From Pseudoxanthomonas wuyuanensis (GTDB lineage Bacteria; Pseudomonadota; Gammaproteobacteria; Xanthomonadales; Xanthomonadaceae), in NCBI RefSeq assembly GCF_900215535.1, contig NZ_OCND01000002.1, positions 1-64,000 on the forward strand: a stretch of DNA of 64,000 nucleotides, written 5' to 3'. Below are positions 45,938 through 54,836 of the stretch, piece after piece. The first letter of the stretch is position 1; every line of letters starts with the position of its first letter. The notes below the pieces were generated by a model, which worked only from the letters and a program-made list of their open reading frames with translations, made no database searches and was not told where the DNA came from. A program made the translations under genes and the position numbers.

Positions 45938-47952
45938 CAAAGCACCGCGTTGTGGAAATCGAAGCCGAGTTCGCTGCCGACCGCCTGGACCAGGTTGCCC
46001 TGGATGAAGTCGATGCCGCCCATCCACATGGCCGCCGCCGCCTGCGGATCCTCGATTTGCTGGCCGATGACCTGCAGGCCGGCGTTGTGCGCCCGGTCGA
46101 TGATCCCGCGCAGCTGATCGCGCAGCGCCAGATCGCTATGGGCGCTGGCGTAGCGGCTGGCCACCCGCAGGTAACCCAGCGGCAACTGGGTCAGCAGCGC
46201 GTCGGCTTCCGGGCCCGGTTCGAACTGGCTGAGGCAGAACTGCACCCCGGCCGGCATCAGCCGCTGGCAGAACTGGCGCAGGGTAACGCTGTGGATCAGC
46301 GCATCGGCCAGGCGCAGATCGATCACCAGCGAGGTGCCTTCGATGCCGCGTTCGGCCAGCGCTTCCAGCAGCCACTGCGCATGCGATTCGCGCGCCAGCG
46401 TGCGCGGCGATTGCGAGACGAACAAGCGTATCGACGGCCCCTGCGCCTGCCGTTCGGCCAGCAGGAACAACGCGTGCTCCAGCACCCAGTGATCGATCTG
46501 GGCGATGCCGCCGGCGGTTTCGGCGGCCGGAATCACCTGCGAGGCGGGCAGCAGCGAACCGTCCTGCTGGCGCATGCGCAGCAGCACCTGGTACTGCGCC
46601 TGGCCGCTGCCGGCCACCGCCACGATGGGCTGGTAGGCCAGCTCGAACTGGCCGTCCTCCAGCGAGATGCGCGGCGCGTCCTCGCTCGGCTGCGCCGGCG
46701 CGAAGGCGGCCAGGTTGCTGGGTTTCAGGCGCGCCTGCAGCACCGCGCGCTCGGTGGCCTCCAGAGCGCTGCCGGTGTCGGGGAAACCGTGCGACAGCGC
46801 GGTATAGCCAATCGCCCCGCGCAGGTTGAGCGGTTCGTGATCGCGGACCTGGAACGGGTGCTGGATCAGCCCCTCGCGCAAGCGCTGGGCGTGCTCTTCC
46901 AGGGTGGCCTCATCCATGTCGCGGGCCAGCATCAGGAAGCTGTTGTCGTTCAACCGCGCCAGCGGGTATGGCGCGGCGCTCTGCGCCAGCTGGCGGCCGG
47001 CCTGGTTGATCAGCTGTTCGAAACTGGCGTAGCCGAAGCGTTCGCGCAGGCTCAGCGCGCTGGCGATTTCGATGAAGAACAGGCCGCCGCCGGCTTTCTG
47101 TTGCAGCGCCTCGGAAAGCTGGTTGAGCACGGCGATGCGGGTGGGCAGGCCGGTGTCGCTGTTGAATGCCTGCGCACGCGGCACGGTGGGCAGCACGCGC
47201 TGGCGGGCGCGCTGGATGCGATTGGAGACCGCGGCGATCAGATGGCGCGGGCGGATGGGCTTGTTGAGGAAATCGTCCGCGCCGCTTTCCAGCACCTCGA
47301 ACTGGCGCTCCGGATCGGGGTCGCCGGTCAGGAACACGATCGGCAGATGCAGGTATTCGGGCAATTGCCGGATCTGCATGGTCAGGGTCATGCCGTCCTG
47401 GCCCGGCATATGCAGGTCCATCAGCACCAGGTCCGGCTTGAAGCGCTGGATGGCCGCGACCACGCCATCGGACTGCATCTGCACTTCGGCCTGCATGCCG
47501 GCGCCATGCAGCACGCTTTGCGCGAATAGCGCCTGGCCGCGGTCGTCTTCGACCACCAGGATGCGGTAGGGGGTCTGATCGTCCGGCTTTTCGCCGCCGC
47601 CGCCGTCGGCCCGGGAAGGGGCGCTGGCAGGCGCGGGAGCCGATTGGGGCGGCGGAACGGCTGGGCTCTTGCGGGAGGCCGCCGCCCGTTGCGGCTTTGC
47701 GACGGCGGTCGCAATGTCCGCGGTAGCCGGTCGGTCGCTGGCGGCGGCCGGTTCCGGCACTTCCGGCACAGGGACGGATACGGCCACGGGCACGGACGCA
47801 GCGACGGCAACCGCCGGCGCAGCAGGCGGCTCGTCAACCAGCGCGGCGTCGCCTACCCAACGGCGCCAGTAACGGGCCGGCGGCGTTTCGGCGCGCAGCC
47901 GCTGCCGCGGAGCTTCATCCTGCGGACGTGACGCGGAATCGATTGCGGACAT
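45937..47952 (-). CDS. REC - degenerate GGDEF - degenerate EAL protein, FimX-like
   Basis: 671 residues. An N-terminal Ala/Pro/Val-rich linker (1-125) precedes a receiver with phospho-Asp in LVLMDLHMPGQDG (about 175). Then comes a GGDEF-like domain (265-420) whose signature is RLNDNSF instead of RxGGDEF, and an EAL-like domain (430-665) with YQVLLRM where EAL should be. Both cyclase and phosphodiesterase activity should therefore be absent. As in FimX, it may bind c-di-GMP and act as effector (twitching, virulence), here switched by phosphorylation from the histidine kinase encoded next to it. Confidence 0.85.
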
Positions 47953-48025
47953 CAGGCGGCTTCCCCAAGCTTGGGTCCTATTATGCGATGAAGTTCACGG
48001 ATTTGTATGCGAAGTTTCATTGGCA

Positions 48026-48655
48026 TCAATGCGGCAGGGTGGAACGGCGGGCGGCGGCGGAAGAATCCCCGGGGGACGGCTGCAGCAGGCGATTCAACCC
48101 GCGCGACAGGCTGCGCCAGGCCCACCAGACCAGCAGCGCCAACGACACGGAAACCCCCACAACGATCACCAACGCGATCCAGGGGTAGGAAAAGGCCAAC
48201 GCCAACCCGCCCAGCACCAGCGTGTCTTCGGTCAGGGAGGCTCCCCAGTTGCTGACAGGCTCCGGCGATGCGTTCAGCAGCGCGCGCGAGCCGCTTTTCA
48301 GCAGGTGGCTGGTCAGCGCCACGCCGGCGCCGGTCGCCAGCACGCCAGCGCCCAGCTCGCCGTCCGGCGACAACGTGGCCGCGGCCAGGAAGGCGCCGGC
48401 CGGCACCCGCGCCAGGGTCTGTAGCAGGTCCCAGGCCGAGTCCACGCCCGGAATCTTGTCGGCGAAGAACTCGGTCAGCGCCAGCGCCCCGGAAGTGCCC
48501 AGCACCCACCAGCTCTGGGTGGCCTGCAGCGCCGGCGGCAGCTCCAGCCAGCCCAGCGCGCCGGCCAGGCCGATTCCGAACACGGTCAGGTAGACACGGA
48601 TGCCTGCCATCCATGCCAACAGTATCCCAATTACGAAAAGATGTGCTTCGGACAT
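48026..48655 (-). CDS. DUF4126 membrane protein
   Basis: 209-residue inner-membrane protein with about five hydrophobic segments. It matches DUF4126: GIRVYLTVFGIGLAGALGWL at the start, then FADKIPGVDSAWDLLQTLARVPAGAFLAAAT and GVALTSHLLKSGSRALLNASPEPVSNWGASLTED. The C-terminal 30 residues are cytosolic and Ser/Arg-rich. Function unknown. It lies 73 bp upstream of the FimX-like gene on the same strand and may be cotranscribed. Confidence 0.87.
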   Translation of the reverse strand: MSEAHLFVIGILLAWMAGIRVYLTVFGIGLAGALGWLELPPALQATQSWWVLGTSGALALTEFFADKIPGVDSAWDLLQTLARVPAGAFLAAATLSPDGELGAGVLATGAGVALTSHLLKSGSRALLNASPEPVSNWGASLTEDTLVLGGLALAFSYPWIALVIVVGVSVSLALLVWWAWRSLSRGLNRLLQPSPGDSSAAARRSTLPH

Positions 48656-48748
48656 GCCGGCGATTCCCTATAGACTCAACGGCTCTGTTGAACCCACGAG
48701 TATAGGCGCCAAATCCGGCTGCCGGCTGCGTCCGGCGGCGTTCGACGT

Positions 48749-49483
48749 ATGCCTGCCCATCCGCCCTCCCGCTATCAGATTGTCCTGCGCCAGCCCCGTG
48801 GCCGGCGCTGGCGGCTGCCGACCGTGCTTGCCCTGGCCTGGGTCGCCACCATCGCTGCCGCATGGAGCCTGGCGACCTGGCGCGCTGCGCCGGAGCTGGC
48901 GTCGGTCAGGCAGCGCCTGCAGATGAGCACCCGGCAGTTGGACGAGCAACGCGCGCAGGTGCGCGAGCTGAGCCAGCGCGAGGCCACCCTGGCCGTCTCC
49001 GAGCGCATCAGCCGCACGGCCAACAGCGAAATCCAGGCCAGCCTGGCCGAACGCGACGAAGAGATCGCCGGCCTGCGCGCCGATGTCGCCTTCTACGAAC
49101 GCCTGGTCGGCGCCACCGGCCAGCGCAAGGGGCTGAGCGTGCACCTGGCCGAGTTCGCCATCGAACCCGGCGGCACCTGGCAGTACCAGATCATGCTGAC
49201 CCAGACCCTCAACCGCGGCGCCATCAGCCAGGGCCAGATGCGCTTTTCGGTCGAGGGCGTGCGCGCCGGCAAGCTGGCCACGGTGGGCTGGGACGAATTG
49301 CGGCAGACCCCGCGCGCCAGCGGGCAGGACTATTCGTTCCGCTACTTCCAGCAACTGGACGGCAATGTGATGCTGCCGGCCGACTTCACCCCACAGCGCG
49401 TCAAGGTCCAGCTTCGGGGCGAAGATGTGGCTGTGGAACAGGCTTTCGATTGGAAACTCGCCACCTCAGCCGGAGGAAAATAA
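48749..49483 (+). CDS. DUF6776-type membrane-anchored coiled-coil protein, copy 1
   Basis: 244-residue bitopic protein: an Arg-rich cytoplasmic N-terminus, one membrane span (about 22-43), a coiled coil (50-110, ending AERDEEIAGLRADVAFYERL) and a C-terminal beta domain (QIMLTQTLNRGAISQG, LRQTPRASGQDYSFRYFQQL). It stands 2 bp before the bactofilin gene. A clear paralogue follows the bactofilin (49973), sharing the block LAERDEEIAGLRADVAFYER. Function unknown; a membrane partner of the bactofilin polymer is plausible. Confidence 0.82.
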   Translation: MPAHPPSRYQIVLRQPRGRRWRLPTVLALAWVATIAAAWSLATWRAAPELASVRQRLQMSTRQLDEQRAQVRELSQREATLAVSERISRTANSEIQASLAERDEEIAGLRADVAFYERLVGATGQRKGLSVHLAEFAIEPGGTWQYQIMLTQTLNRGAISQGQMRFSVEGVRAGKLATVGWDELRQTPRASGQDYSFRYFQQLDGNVMLPADFTPQRVKVQLRGEDVAVEQAFDWKLATSAGGK

Positions 49484-49485
49484 CC

Positions 49486-49908
49486 ATGTTCAAACCCAAG
49501 CCCACCCGTCCCGACGGGCAGTCCATCGACACCTTGATAGGTCCCCAGGTGATCATCCGCGGCGACATCTCCTTCAGCGGCGGGCTGTACGTGGAAGGCC
49601 ACATCCTGGGCAAGGTGGTCGCGCAGGACGGCGAGAAGGCGGTGCTGACGCTGGCCGAACAGGGCAGCATCGAAGGCGAAATCAGCGCGCCGGTGGTGAT
49701 CATCAACGGCCGCATGACCGGCGATGTCTATGCCAGGGACCGCATCGAGCTGGCGGCCAAGGCCCGCGTCCACGGCAATCTGCACTACCAGGTGGTCGAG
49801 ATGAGCGCCGGCGCGCAGTTGACCGGCCGGCTGGTGCATGCCGATGCAGAGGCAACGGCGGCAGGCCCGGCGGCCTTCCAGGAAACGCCGGCGCTGGCTG
49901 AAGCCTGA
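49486..49908 (+). CDS. bactofilin (polymer-forming cytoskeletal protein)
   Basis: 140-residue bactofilin: a single right-handed beta-helix domain (about residues 18-115: TLIGPQVIIRGDISFSGGLYVEGHILGKV, GSIEGEISAPVVIINGRMTGDVYARDRIEL, GNLHYQVVEMSAGAQLTGRL) flanked by short disordered ends. Bactofilins self-assemble into filaments at the membrane and organise cell-shape or polar factors. GGAGG at 49472-49476 and tight spacing to the previous gene indicate one operon. It lies between the two DUF6776 paralogues. Confidence 0.92.
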   Translation: MFKPKPTRPDGQSIDTLIGPQVIIRGDISFSGGLYVEGHILGKVVAQDGEKAVLTLAEQGSIEGEISAPVVIINGRMTGDVYARDRIELAAKARVHGNLHYQVVEMSAGAQLTGRLVHADAEATAAGPAAFQETPALAEA

Positions 49909-49972
49909 GAACCCATTCCGGGGCGCAGCCACCGTTCAGAGCCCCCACAGCCGGGCCGGGCTAGGATGGGCC

Positions 49973-50695
49973 ATGAGCGATCAGGCCACCCCCGCGACCG
50001 TCACCAGCGCCGGCCGGCTATGGCTGTATGGAATCGGGGCGGTGCTGTTGGCGGCATTGCTGTTCGGCGGCTGGGGCCTGTGGCAGGTGCTGGCCGCCTC
50101 GGGCGACGCCCCCAGTCCGGCCCAGTTCCGGGCCCAGCAGGAGCAGATCGACGCGCTGGAGCAGCGCGCCGCCACGCTGGCGCGTTCGGACCAGATCAGC
50201 CGCGATGCCAACCGCGATCTGCAGGGCGCATTGGCCGAGCGCGATGAGGAAATCGCCGGCCTGCGCGCCGATGTGGCGTTCTACGAGCGCTTTGTCGGCG
50301 CCACCGCGCAGCGCCGCGGCCTGACCGTGCACGAGCTGAAGCTGCAGCCGCAGACCGAGCAGGCCTGGCACTTCACCGCAACCCTGACCCAGAACCTCAA
50401 CCGCGGCGCCATCAACGCCGGCCGCCTGCTGGTATCGGTCGAGGGCACCCGCGCCGGCAAGCTGCAAAAACTGGCCTGGTCGGATCTGCGCCAGCAGGAC
50501 GACGCTCCCGGCGTGAGCTATTCGTTCAAGTATTTCCAGCAGGTCGAAGGCGATCTGGTGCTGCCGGCGGATTTCCAGCCGGTCCGGGTCATCGCGCGGC
50601 TGGTGCCGCAGAACGGGCCGGCGGTGGAGCAGTCCTTCAGCTGGGCCGCCGCGGCCGCCAAGGAAGGCGCCGGCGACGCCTCCGGCTTGAAGTAA
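49973..50695 (+). CDS. DUF6776-type membrane-anchored coiled-coil protein, copy 2
   Basis: 240 residues, same plan as the protein at 48749: one membrane span (about 16-40), coiled coil (50-105) containing LAERDEEIAGLRADVAFYER, then a beta-rich domain (TATLTQNLNRGAINAGRLLV, PGVSYSFKYFQQVEGDLVLP). The two copies are clearly homologous along their length but differ at the N-terminus and tail, so the duplication is old. Sits 64 bp after the bactofilin gene and 21 bp before erpA. Confidence 0.82.
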   Translation: MSDQATPATVTSAGRLWLYGIGAVLLAALLFGGWGLWQVLAASGDAPSPAQFRAQQEQIDALEQRAATLARSDQISRDANRDLQGALAERDEEIAGLRADVAFYERFVGATAQRRGLTVHELKLQPQTEQAWHFTATLTQNLNRGAINAGRLLVSVEGTRAGKLQKLAWSDLRQQDDAPGVSYSFKYFQQVEGDLVLPADFQPVRVIARLVPQNGPAVEQSFSWAAAAAKEGAGDASGLK

Positions 50696-50716
50696 CCGCC
50701 CGCTGCCCTCATCCTG

Positions 50717-51109
50717 ATGCGCATGACTACTGTCGTTCCCCTTCCCGCCGGCCGCGCTGCGCCGGACTACCAGTCGATCGATCGTCCGCTCGACTTCAGC
50801 GCTTCGGCTGCGGCCAAGGTGCGCGAGTTGATTCAGGAAGAAGGCAACGCGGCGCTGGCGCTGCGCGTCTATATCCAGGGCGGCGGTTGCTCGGGCTTCC
50901 AGTACGGGTTCGAGTTCGACGAGAACCGCGCCGACGACGATCTGGCGGTGGACACCGATGGCGTCACCTTGCTGGTGGATCCGCTGAGCCTGCAGTACCT
51001 GATGGGCGCCGAGGTCGACTACAGCGAAAGCCTGCAGGGCGCGCAGTTCGTGATCCGCAATCCCAACGCCAAGACCACCTGCGGCTGCGGCAGCAGTTTC
51101 AGCATCTAA
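50717..51109 (+). CDS. erpA: iron-sulfur cluster insertion protein
   Basis: 130-residue A-type Fe-S carrier that hands clusters to apo-proteins such as IspG/IspH. The three conserved cysteines are in [14 protein letters not shown] and the C-terminal [11 protein letters not shown]. The N-terminal 20 residues before the domain are slightly longer than in E. coli. ATG at 50717 or 50723. Probably cotranscribed with the preceding gene. Confidence 0.92.
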   Translation: MRMTTVVPLPAGRAAPDYQSIDRPLDFSASAAAKVRELIQEEGNAALALRVYIQGGGCSGFQYGFEFDENRADDDLAVDTDGVTLLVDPLSLQYLMGAEVDYSESLQGAQFVIRNPNAKTTCGCGSSFSI

Positions 51110-51132
51110 CCGCGTACCCGCCGCAGCCAGAC

Positions 51133-52089
51133 GTGACAGGGACTTCGCCGCCTTCCGATGTCTTGTTGTCCGGTTTCGCCTTTGCCGGCGACCCGCTGGA
51201 TCGCGCCGATCACCTGCGCGACGACGCGGCAGCGCTGGCGGCGATGTGGCCGCAGGCGCGCATCCTGGTGCTGGACCAGGAGGGTCAGGCCTATGCCGAC
51301 GCCGACGGCTCGCTGCAGGCGCCGAGCGGGGCGGAACTGGGGGGCGGCCCCGGTGCGGCGATTTTCCTGGGCCTGAAACAGGACGTGGCGTGGTTTGCCG
51401 TGGCCGGCGATGCGCTGGCCTATACCGCGCCGCAGCGCGTGGGATTGCGGCGCGCGGCCGCGGCGTGGCCGGCGTTCGAGTCCGGCGCGTTCGCGCTGGC
51501 GCGTGCGCTGCTGCACTGGCAGTCGCGTACGCGCTACTGCGGCATCTGCGCCGGCGCCATCGAATTCCGCCGCGCCGGCTATCTGGGCCATTGCAGCGGT
51601 TGCGGCGCCGACCAGTATCCGCGGGTGGATCCGGCGGTGATCGTGGCCGTCAGCGATGGCCAGCGCCTGCTGCTGGGCCGGCAGCCGGGCTGGCCGGCAC
51701 GGCGCTATTCGGTCGTGGCCGGTTTTGTCGAGCCTGGCGAGACCCTGGAACAGACGGTCGCCCGCGAGGTGCTGGAAGAAACCCGGGTGCGCGTGCGCAG
51801 CAGCCGCTACCTGGCCGCGCAGCCGTGGCCGTTTCCTGGCGCGTTGATGCTGGGCTTCACCGCGCAGGCCGAGCCGGATCCGCCGCAGGTGGACGGCGTG
51901 GAACTGGAGGACGCGCGCTGGTTCAGCGCCGAAGAAATCGGCGCAGCGCTGCGCCGCGACCAACACGACGATGGCCAGGGCATCCTGCTGTCGCCGGCCA
52001 TTTCGATCGCGCGCTCGCTGATTGAACATTGGTACGCCGGTGCAGTCGGCAGTCGCGGCGCCGAATCGCCTGCTCAGACCTCACCTTAA
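51133..52089 (+). CDS. nudC: NAD(+) diphosphatase (NADH pyrophosphatase)
   Basis: 318-residue Nudix enzyme that cleaves NADH and removes NAD caps from RNA. N-terminal domain, then a zinc ribbon with two Cys pairs (RYCGICAG and HCSGCGA), then PRVDPAVIVAV, the Nudix box GFVEPGETLEQTVAREVLEE and the NudC hallmark QPWPFPGALMLGF (the usual SQPWPFP reads AAQPWPFP here). The start is a GTG at 51133; no ATG is in frame nearby. Follows erpA by 23 bp. Confidence 0.92.
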   Translation: MTGTSPPSDVLLSGFAFAGDPLDRADHLRDDAAALAAMWPQARILVLDQEGQAYADADGSLQAPSGAELGGGPGAAIFLGLKQDVAWFAVAGDALAYTAPQRVGLRRAAAAWPAFESGAFALARALLHWQSRTRYCGICAGAIEFRRAGYLGHCSGCGADQYPRVDPAVIVAVSDGQRLLLGRQPGWPARRYSVVAGFVEPGETLEQTVAREVLEETRVRVRSSRYLAAQPWPFPGALMLGFTAQAEPDPPQVDGVELEDARWFSAEEIGAALRRDQHDDGQGILLSPAISIARSLIEHWYAGAVGSRGAESPAQTSP

Positions 52090-52125
52090 CAAGCGCAGGC
52101 TAGAATCCGTTCAGGGAGGGTTCGC

Positions 52126-53019
52126 ATGTCCGTTACGCTGATTGCGGTGGTTGTCGCGCTGGTGCTGGGGCATGTGGCGCCTGCGCTGGTGACCTCCGCC
52201 CGGCAGTTCCACTGGTATGGGCAATGGCTGCGCTGGTGGGACGGACAAGCTGCCGAAAGCAGCTTCTGGCGCGGCCCTTACGGCATCACGCTGGCATTGC
52301 TGCCGCCGCTGCTGGCGGTAGCGCTGCTGCAGTGGCTGTTGCGGGAACCGTTGTTCGGCATCCCCGGCCTGCTGTTCGGCATCCTGGTACTGGTCTATAG
52401 CTGGGGCCCGCGCGATCTGGACGTGGACGTCGAAGCCATCATCGATGCGCACGAGCCGCAGGCGCGCCGGGAAGCCATTGCCCGGCTATGGCCGCAGGCC
52501 GATACGGCCGCCGCCGACGGCCCGGCGCTGGTCGAGGCGGTCTTCCAGAATGCGCTGCGGCGCTGGTTTGGCGTGCTGTTCTGGTTCCTGCTGCTGGGTC
52601 CGGTGGGCGCGTTGGCGTATCGCCTGGCCGCGCTGGCCGGCGAAGACCGGTTTTCGATGCTGCTGCCGGTGGGAACGCTGGCGGGGGCGCGCCGGTTGCT
52701 GGCCGTGCTGGAATGGCCGGTTGCCCAACTGATGACGCTGGCGATGGCGCTGGTGGGCAACTTCGACACCGTATTCAATGCCTGGCGCCAGGCGGGCGGC
52801 AATACCTGGCAGCTGGAAACGGGGTTTCTGGGCAACGCGGCGCGCGCCAGCGTGCGTTGCGAGCTGGATGAGGAAGCCGAGGAATATGCCGGCGAAGGCA
52901 TGGTGCAGACACTGCGCGAATTGCCCGAACTGCGCGATGCGATGAGCCTGGTCTGGCGCATCCTGCTGTTGTGGATGGCGCTGATGGCGCTGTTCGTGAT
53001 TGCCGGCTGGGTCAGCTGA
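52126..53019 (+). CDS. ampE: AmpE-like regulatory membrane protein
   Basis: 297-residue inner-membrane protein with four or so membrane spans (1-20, 52-90, 150-170, 278-295). HWYGQWLRWWDG, LVYSWGPRDLDVDVEAII, FQNALRRWFGVLFWFLLLGPVGALAYRL and LGNAARASVRCELDEEAEE fit AmpE, the CobD/CbiB-related protein linked with ampD and beta-lactamase induction. A GGGAGGG lies before the ATG, and a TAGAAT -10 box is at 52101-52106. ampD is not adjacent here, so an AmpC-regulating role is by family only. Confidence 0.88.
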   Translation: MSVTLIAVVVALVLGHVAPALVTSARQFHWYGQWLRWWDGQAAESSFWRGPYGITLALLPPLLAVALLQWLLREPLFGIPGLLFGILVLVYSWGPRDLDVDVEAIIDAHEPQARREAIARLWPQADTAAADGPALVEAVFQNALRRWFGVLFWFLLLGPVGALAYRLAALAGEDRFSMLLPVGTLAGARRLLAVLEWPVAQLMTLAMALVGNFDTVFNAWRQAGGNTWQLETGFLGNAARASVRCELDEEAEEYAGEGMVQTLRELPELRDAMSLVWRILLLWMALMALFVIAGWVS

Positions 53020-53174
53020 CCTCCGCTTCGCGAAAGGAAGCTGCTGCGCAGCGCGTGGGGAGCCGCGCCACTACGAAGGTGTTCACGATCTCGCAACCGC
53101 GCGCCGCAGGGCGAAGCAGCGGCCAACCGGCCCAAATCGGCTCTACAAAACACGATGCAAAGCACGAACAGAAT

Positions 53175-53239
53175 CCTTGTGGGAGCGACGTAAGTCGCGA
53201 TGGAAGCATCACATCGCGACTTACGTCGCTCCCACAAGG
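53175..53239. repeat. perfect 28-bp palindromic intergenic element
   Basis: Arms 53175-53202 and 53212-53239 are exact reverse complements over 28 bp (core GGGAGCGACGTAAGTCGCGA) around a 9-nt loop. Same family as the element at 22735. Located downstream of ampE. Confidence 0.92.
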
Positions 53240-53283
53240 TAGCCGCTTGCGTGCCGCCGGAGAGCGCGAACAGGTTCTTGGAA

Positions 53284-53592
53284 GCGCGCCGCAGCGCGTG
53301 GTGGACTTGCCGCTGACACGGCTGCTGTTCTATCAGCCCGGTGCCAGCAGAGTAAATGGAAACCGCGCCACTGCAGCAGGAGGGCGCCAATGAGGTAAAG
53401 CGCGCCGCAGCGCGTGGGGAGCCTGCCGCCGATACGGCTTCGCGGTTAGCCCGGTGCCAGCAAAGTAAATGGAAACCGCGCCACTGCAGCACGAGGGCGC
53501 CAATGCAACAGAGCGCGCCGCAGCGCGTGGTGGACTTGCCGCTGACACGGCTTTGGGATCAGCCCGGTGCCAGCAAAGTAAATGGAAACCAC
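53284..53592. repeat. tandem repeat, about 115-bp unit, 2.7 copies
   Basis: Units begin at 53284 (116 bp), 53400 (113 bp) and 53513 (about 80 bp), each opening with GCGCGCCGCAGCGCGTGG and containing GGTGCCAGCAAAGTAAATGG. The last unit overlaps the 3' end of the minus-strand DUF2752 gene. The codons for its tail FPFTLLAPG plus stop recur in each unit, so the array grew from the tail of that gene. Apart from this array and the palindrome at 53175, the 53020-53558 gap holds no gene. Confidence 0.85.
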
Positions 53593-53975
53593 GGCAGGTT
53601 TCTGGCAATCCAATACGCCGGCAGCACCACCAGCCAGAACTTCGGTTCGCCGACCACCCGCATCAGCGGTTGCAGCCAGCGCGGTTGCCAGCCGTAGGCG
53701 GCGGCTACCAGCAACGGCATGACCGGCAGCATCAGCATGGCCAGCGGATTCATCGAAAACGCGCCGGCGATATCGCCATGCACCAGCGCGTGCAGCGCGC
53801 GGGTCAGCCCGCAGCCGATGCAGAAATAGCCGGTAAAGGCCTGGAACATGCACGGCGGGAACGGACTGCCGGCGGCGTTGGGATCGTAGGTGCGCAGCAG
53901 CCAGACCCCGGCCGGGACCGCGATTGCGGCCCCGGCCAGGGCTGCGATATGCCATGGACGCATCGCAGCTGCCAT
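53559..53975 (-). CDS. DUF2752 membrane protein
   Basis: 138-residue inner-membrane protein matching DUF2752: CMFQAFTGYFCIGCGLTRALHALVHGDIAGAFSMNPLAML is the family's diagnostic stretch (Cys-rich GxGxTR with HGD). Three to four spans. The last ten residues (WFPFTLLAPG) are encoded inside the tandem repeat and may be an extension. ATG at 53975 or 53963. Six bp after a CD225 gene. Function unknown. Confidence 0.85.
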   Translation of the reverse strand: MAAAMRPWHIAALAGAAIAVPAGVWLLRTYDPNAAGSPFPPCMFQAFTGYFCIGCGLTRALHALVHGDIAGAFSMNPLAMLMLPVMPLLVAAAYGWQPRWLQPLMRVVGEPKFWLVVLPAYWIARNLPWFPFTLLAPG

Positions 53976-53981
53976 TGCGGC

Positions 53982-54308
53982 TTACTGGTACTGCTGCATC
54001 ATCTGCAGGTAAGCATCCATGCCGCCGGTGGCGAACATGACGATGTTGATCAGCAGGCCGATGATGGCCAGCGCGGTCGCCACCCAGCACCAGATCTTGG
54101 CGTTGGCCGAAGAACGGCGTGCGCCTTCGATGTCGCCCTGGTTGAGCTTGCTGTTGACCTGCGAGGAGAACACGATGGCGACGATGCCGATCAGCCCAAG
54201 CGGGCAGCACAGGCAGGTGGCCAGCACGGTGGAAATGATCGACCACGCCAGATAGTTGGGGATACTGCCGTGTGCCTGTGCTTCGGGAAAAGGAGGGGTG
54301 GCGCTCAT
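53982..54308 (-). CDS. CD225/dispanin family membrane protein, copy 1
   Basis: 108-residue protein with two membrane helices. Hallmarks: PNYLAWSIISTVLATCLCCPLGLIGIVAIVFSSQV and the cytosolic loop LNQGDIEGARRSSANAKIWCW of the CD225 (interferon-induced transmembrane/dispanin) fold. A Pro-rich N-terminus precedes it. GGAG lies seven bases before the ATG. Cotranscribed with the DUF2752 gene. Function in bacteria unknown. Confidence 0.87.
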   Translation of the reverse strand: MSATPPFPEAQAHGSIPNYLAWSIISTVLATCLCCPLGLIGIVAIVFSSQVNSKLNQGDIEGARRSSANAKIWCWVATALAIIGLLINIVMFATGGMDAYLQMMQQYQ

Positions 54309-54431
54309 CGGGATACTCCGTGTGGTGATGACGAGAGGAAGGGTTGCGGGGGTAGTCTAGGGCCTGTTGACGCCGGCGATAAGTCGCCTGGTACTCCGGC
54401 GCGCGCCAGGCGGTGGTGCGTGGCTGGCCAT

Positions 54432-54725
54432 TCAGCCGGCCAGTACGCTGAGGCCGCCAACGACGAAAGCGAAAATCAGGTACAAGGTCAGCGGAACGAT
54501 GGCAACGCAGGCCGACAGGACGGCCCAGAACTTGGCCTTGCGCGAGGTTTCCAGCGCGCCGGCGATATCGCCGGCCGCGCGCTTGCCGTCGACCTGGGCG
54601 GCGTAGACGATCGAAACGATGCCCATCGGCAGACAGCAGAACAGCGTGGTCAGGATGGCCCAGACCAGATGGTTGGGGATATAGGGCGCAGTGGCTTGCG
54701 GCGGCAGCGGCGGTACAGAGCTCAA
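54432..54725 (-). CDS. CD225/dispanin family membrane protein, copy 2
   Basis: 97-residue paralogue of the protein at 53982: PNHLVWAILTTLFCCLPMGIVSIVYAAQVDGKRAAGDIAGALETSRKAKFWA. The only usable start is TTG at 54725 (no ATG precedes the first helix), with GGA upstream. Sequence identity to copy 1 is moderate, so an old duplication. Lies 123 bp upstream of copy 1 on the same strand. Confidence 0.83.
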   Translation of the reverse strand: MSSVPPLPPQATAPYIPNHLVWAILTTLFCCLPMGIVSIVYAAQVDGKRAAGDIAGALETSRKAKFWAVLSACVAIVPLTLYLIFAFVVGGLSVLAG

Positions 54726-54836
54726 GACGATGATCCAGGTGCGTTCGGATCCGGTGCCGGCGAGCGGCCCCGGACGGATATGTTGATGGCTTTCCCCAGC
54801 CGTTAGCCTAACCGACGCCGCCGCGCAGGCAAAGCG

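Noticed and set aside
53284-53592. Regular repeats considered as a CRISPR array
   Set aside because: Units are about 115 bp, similar over their whole length and partly coding. There are no short repeats with unique spacers and no cas genes.
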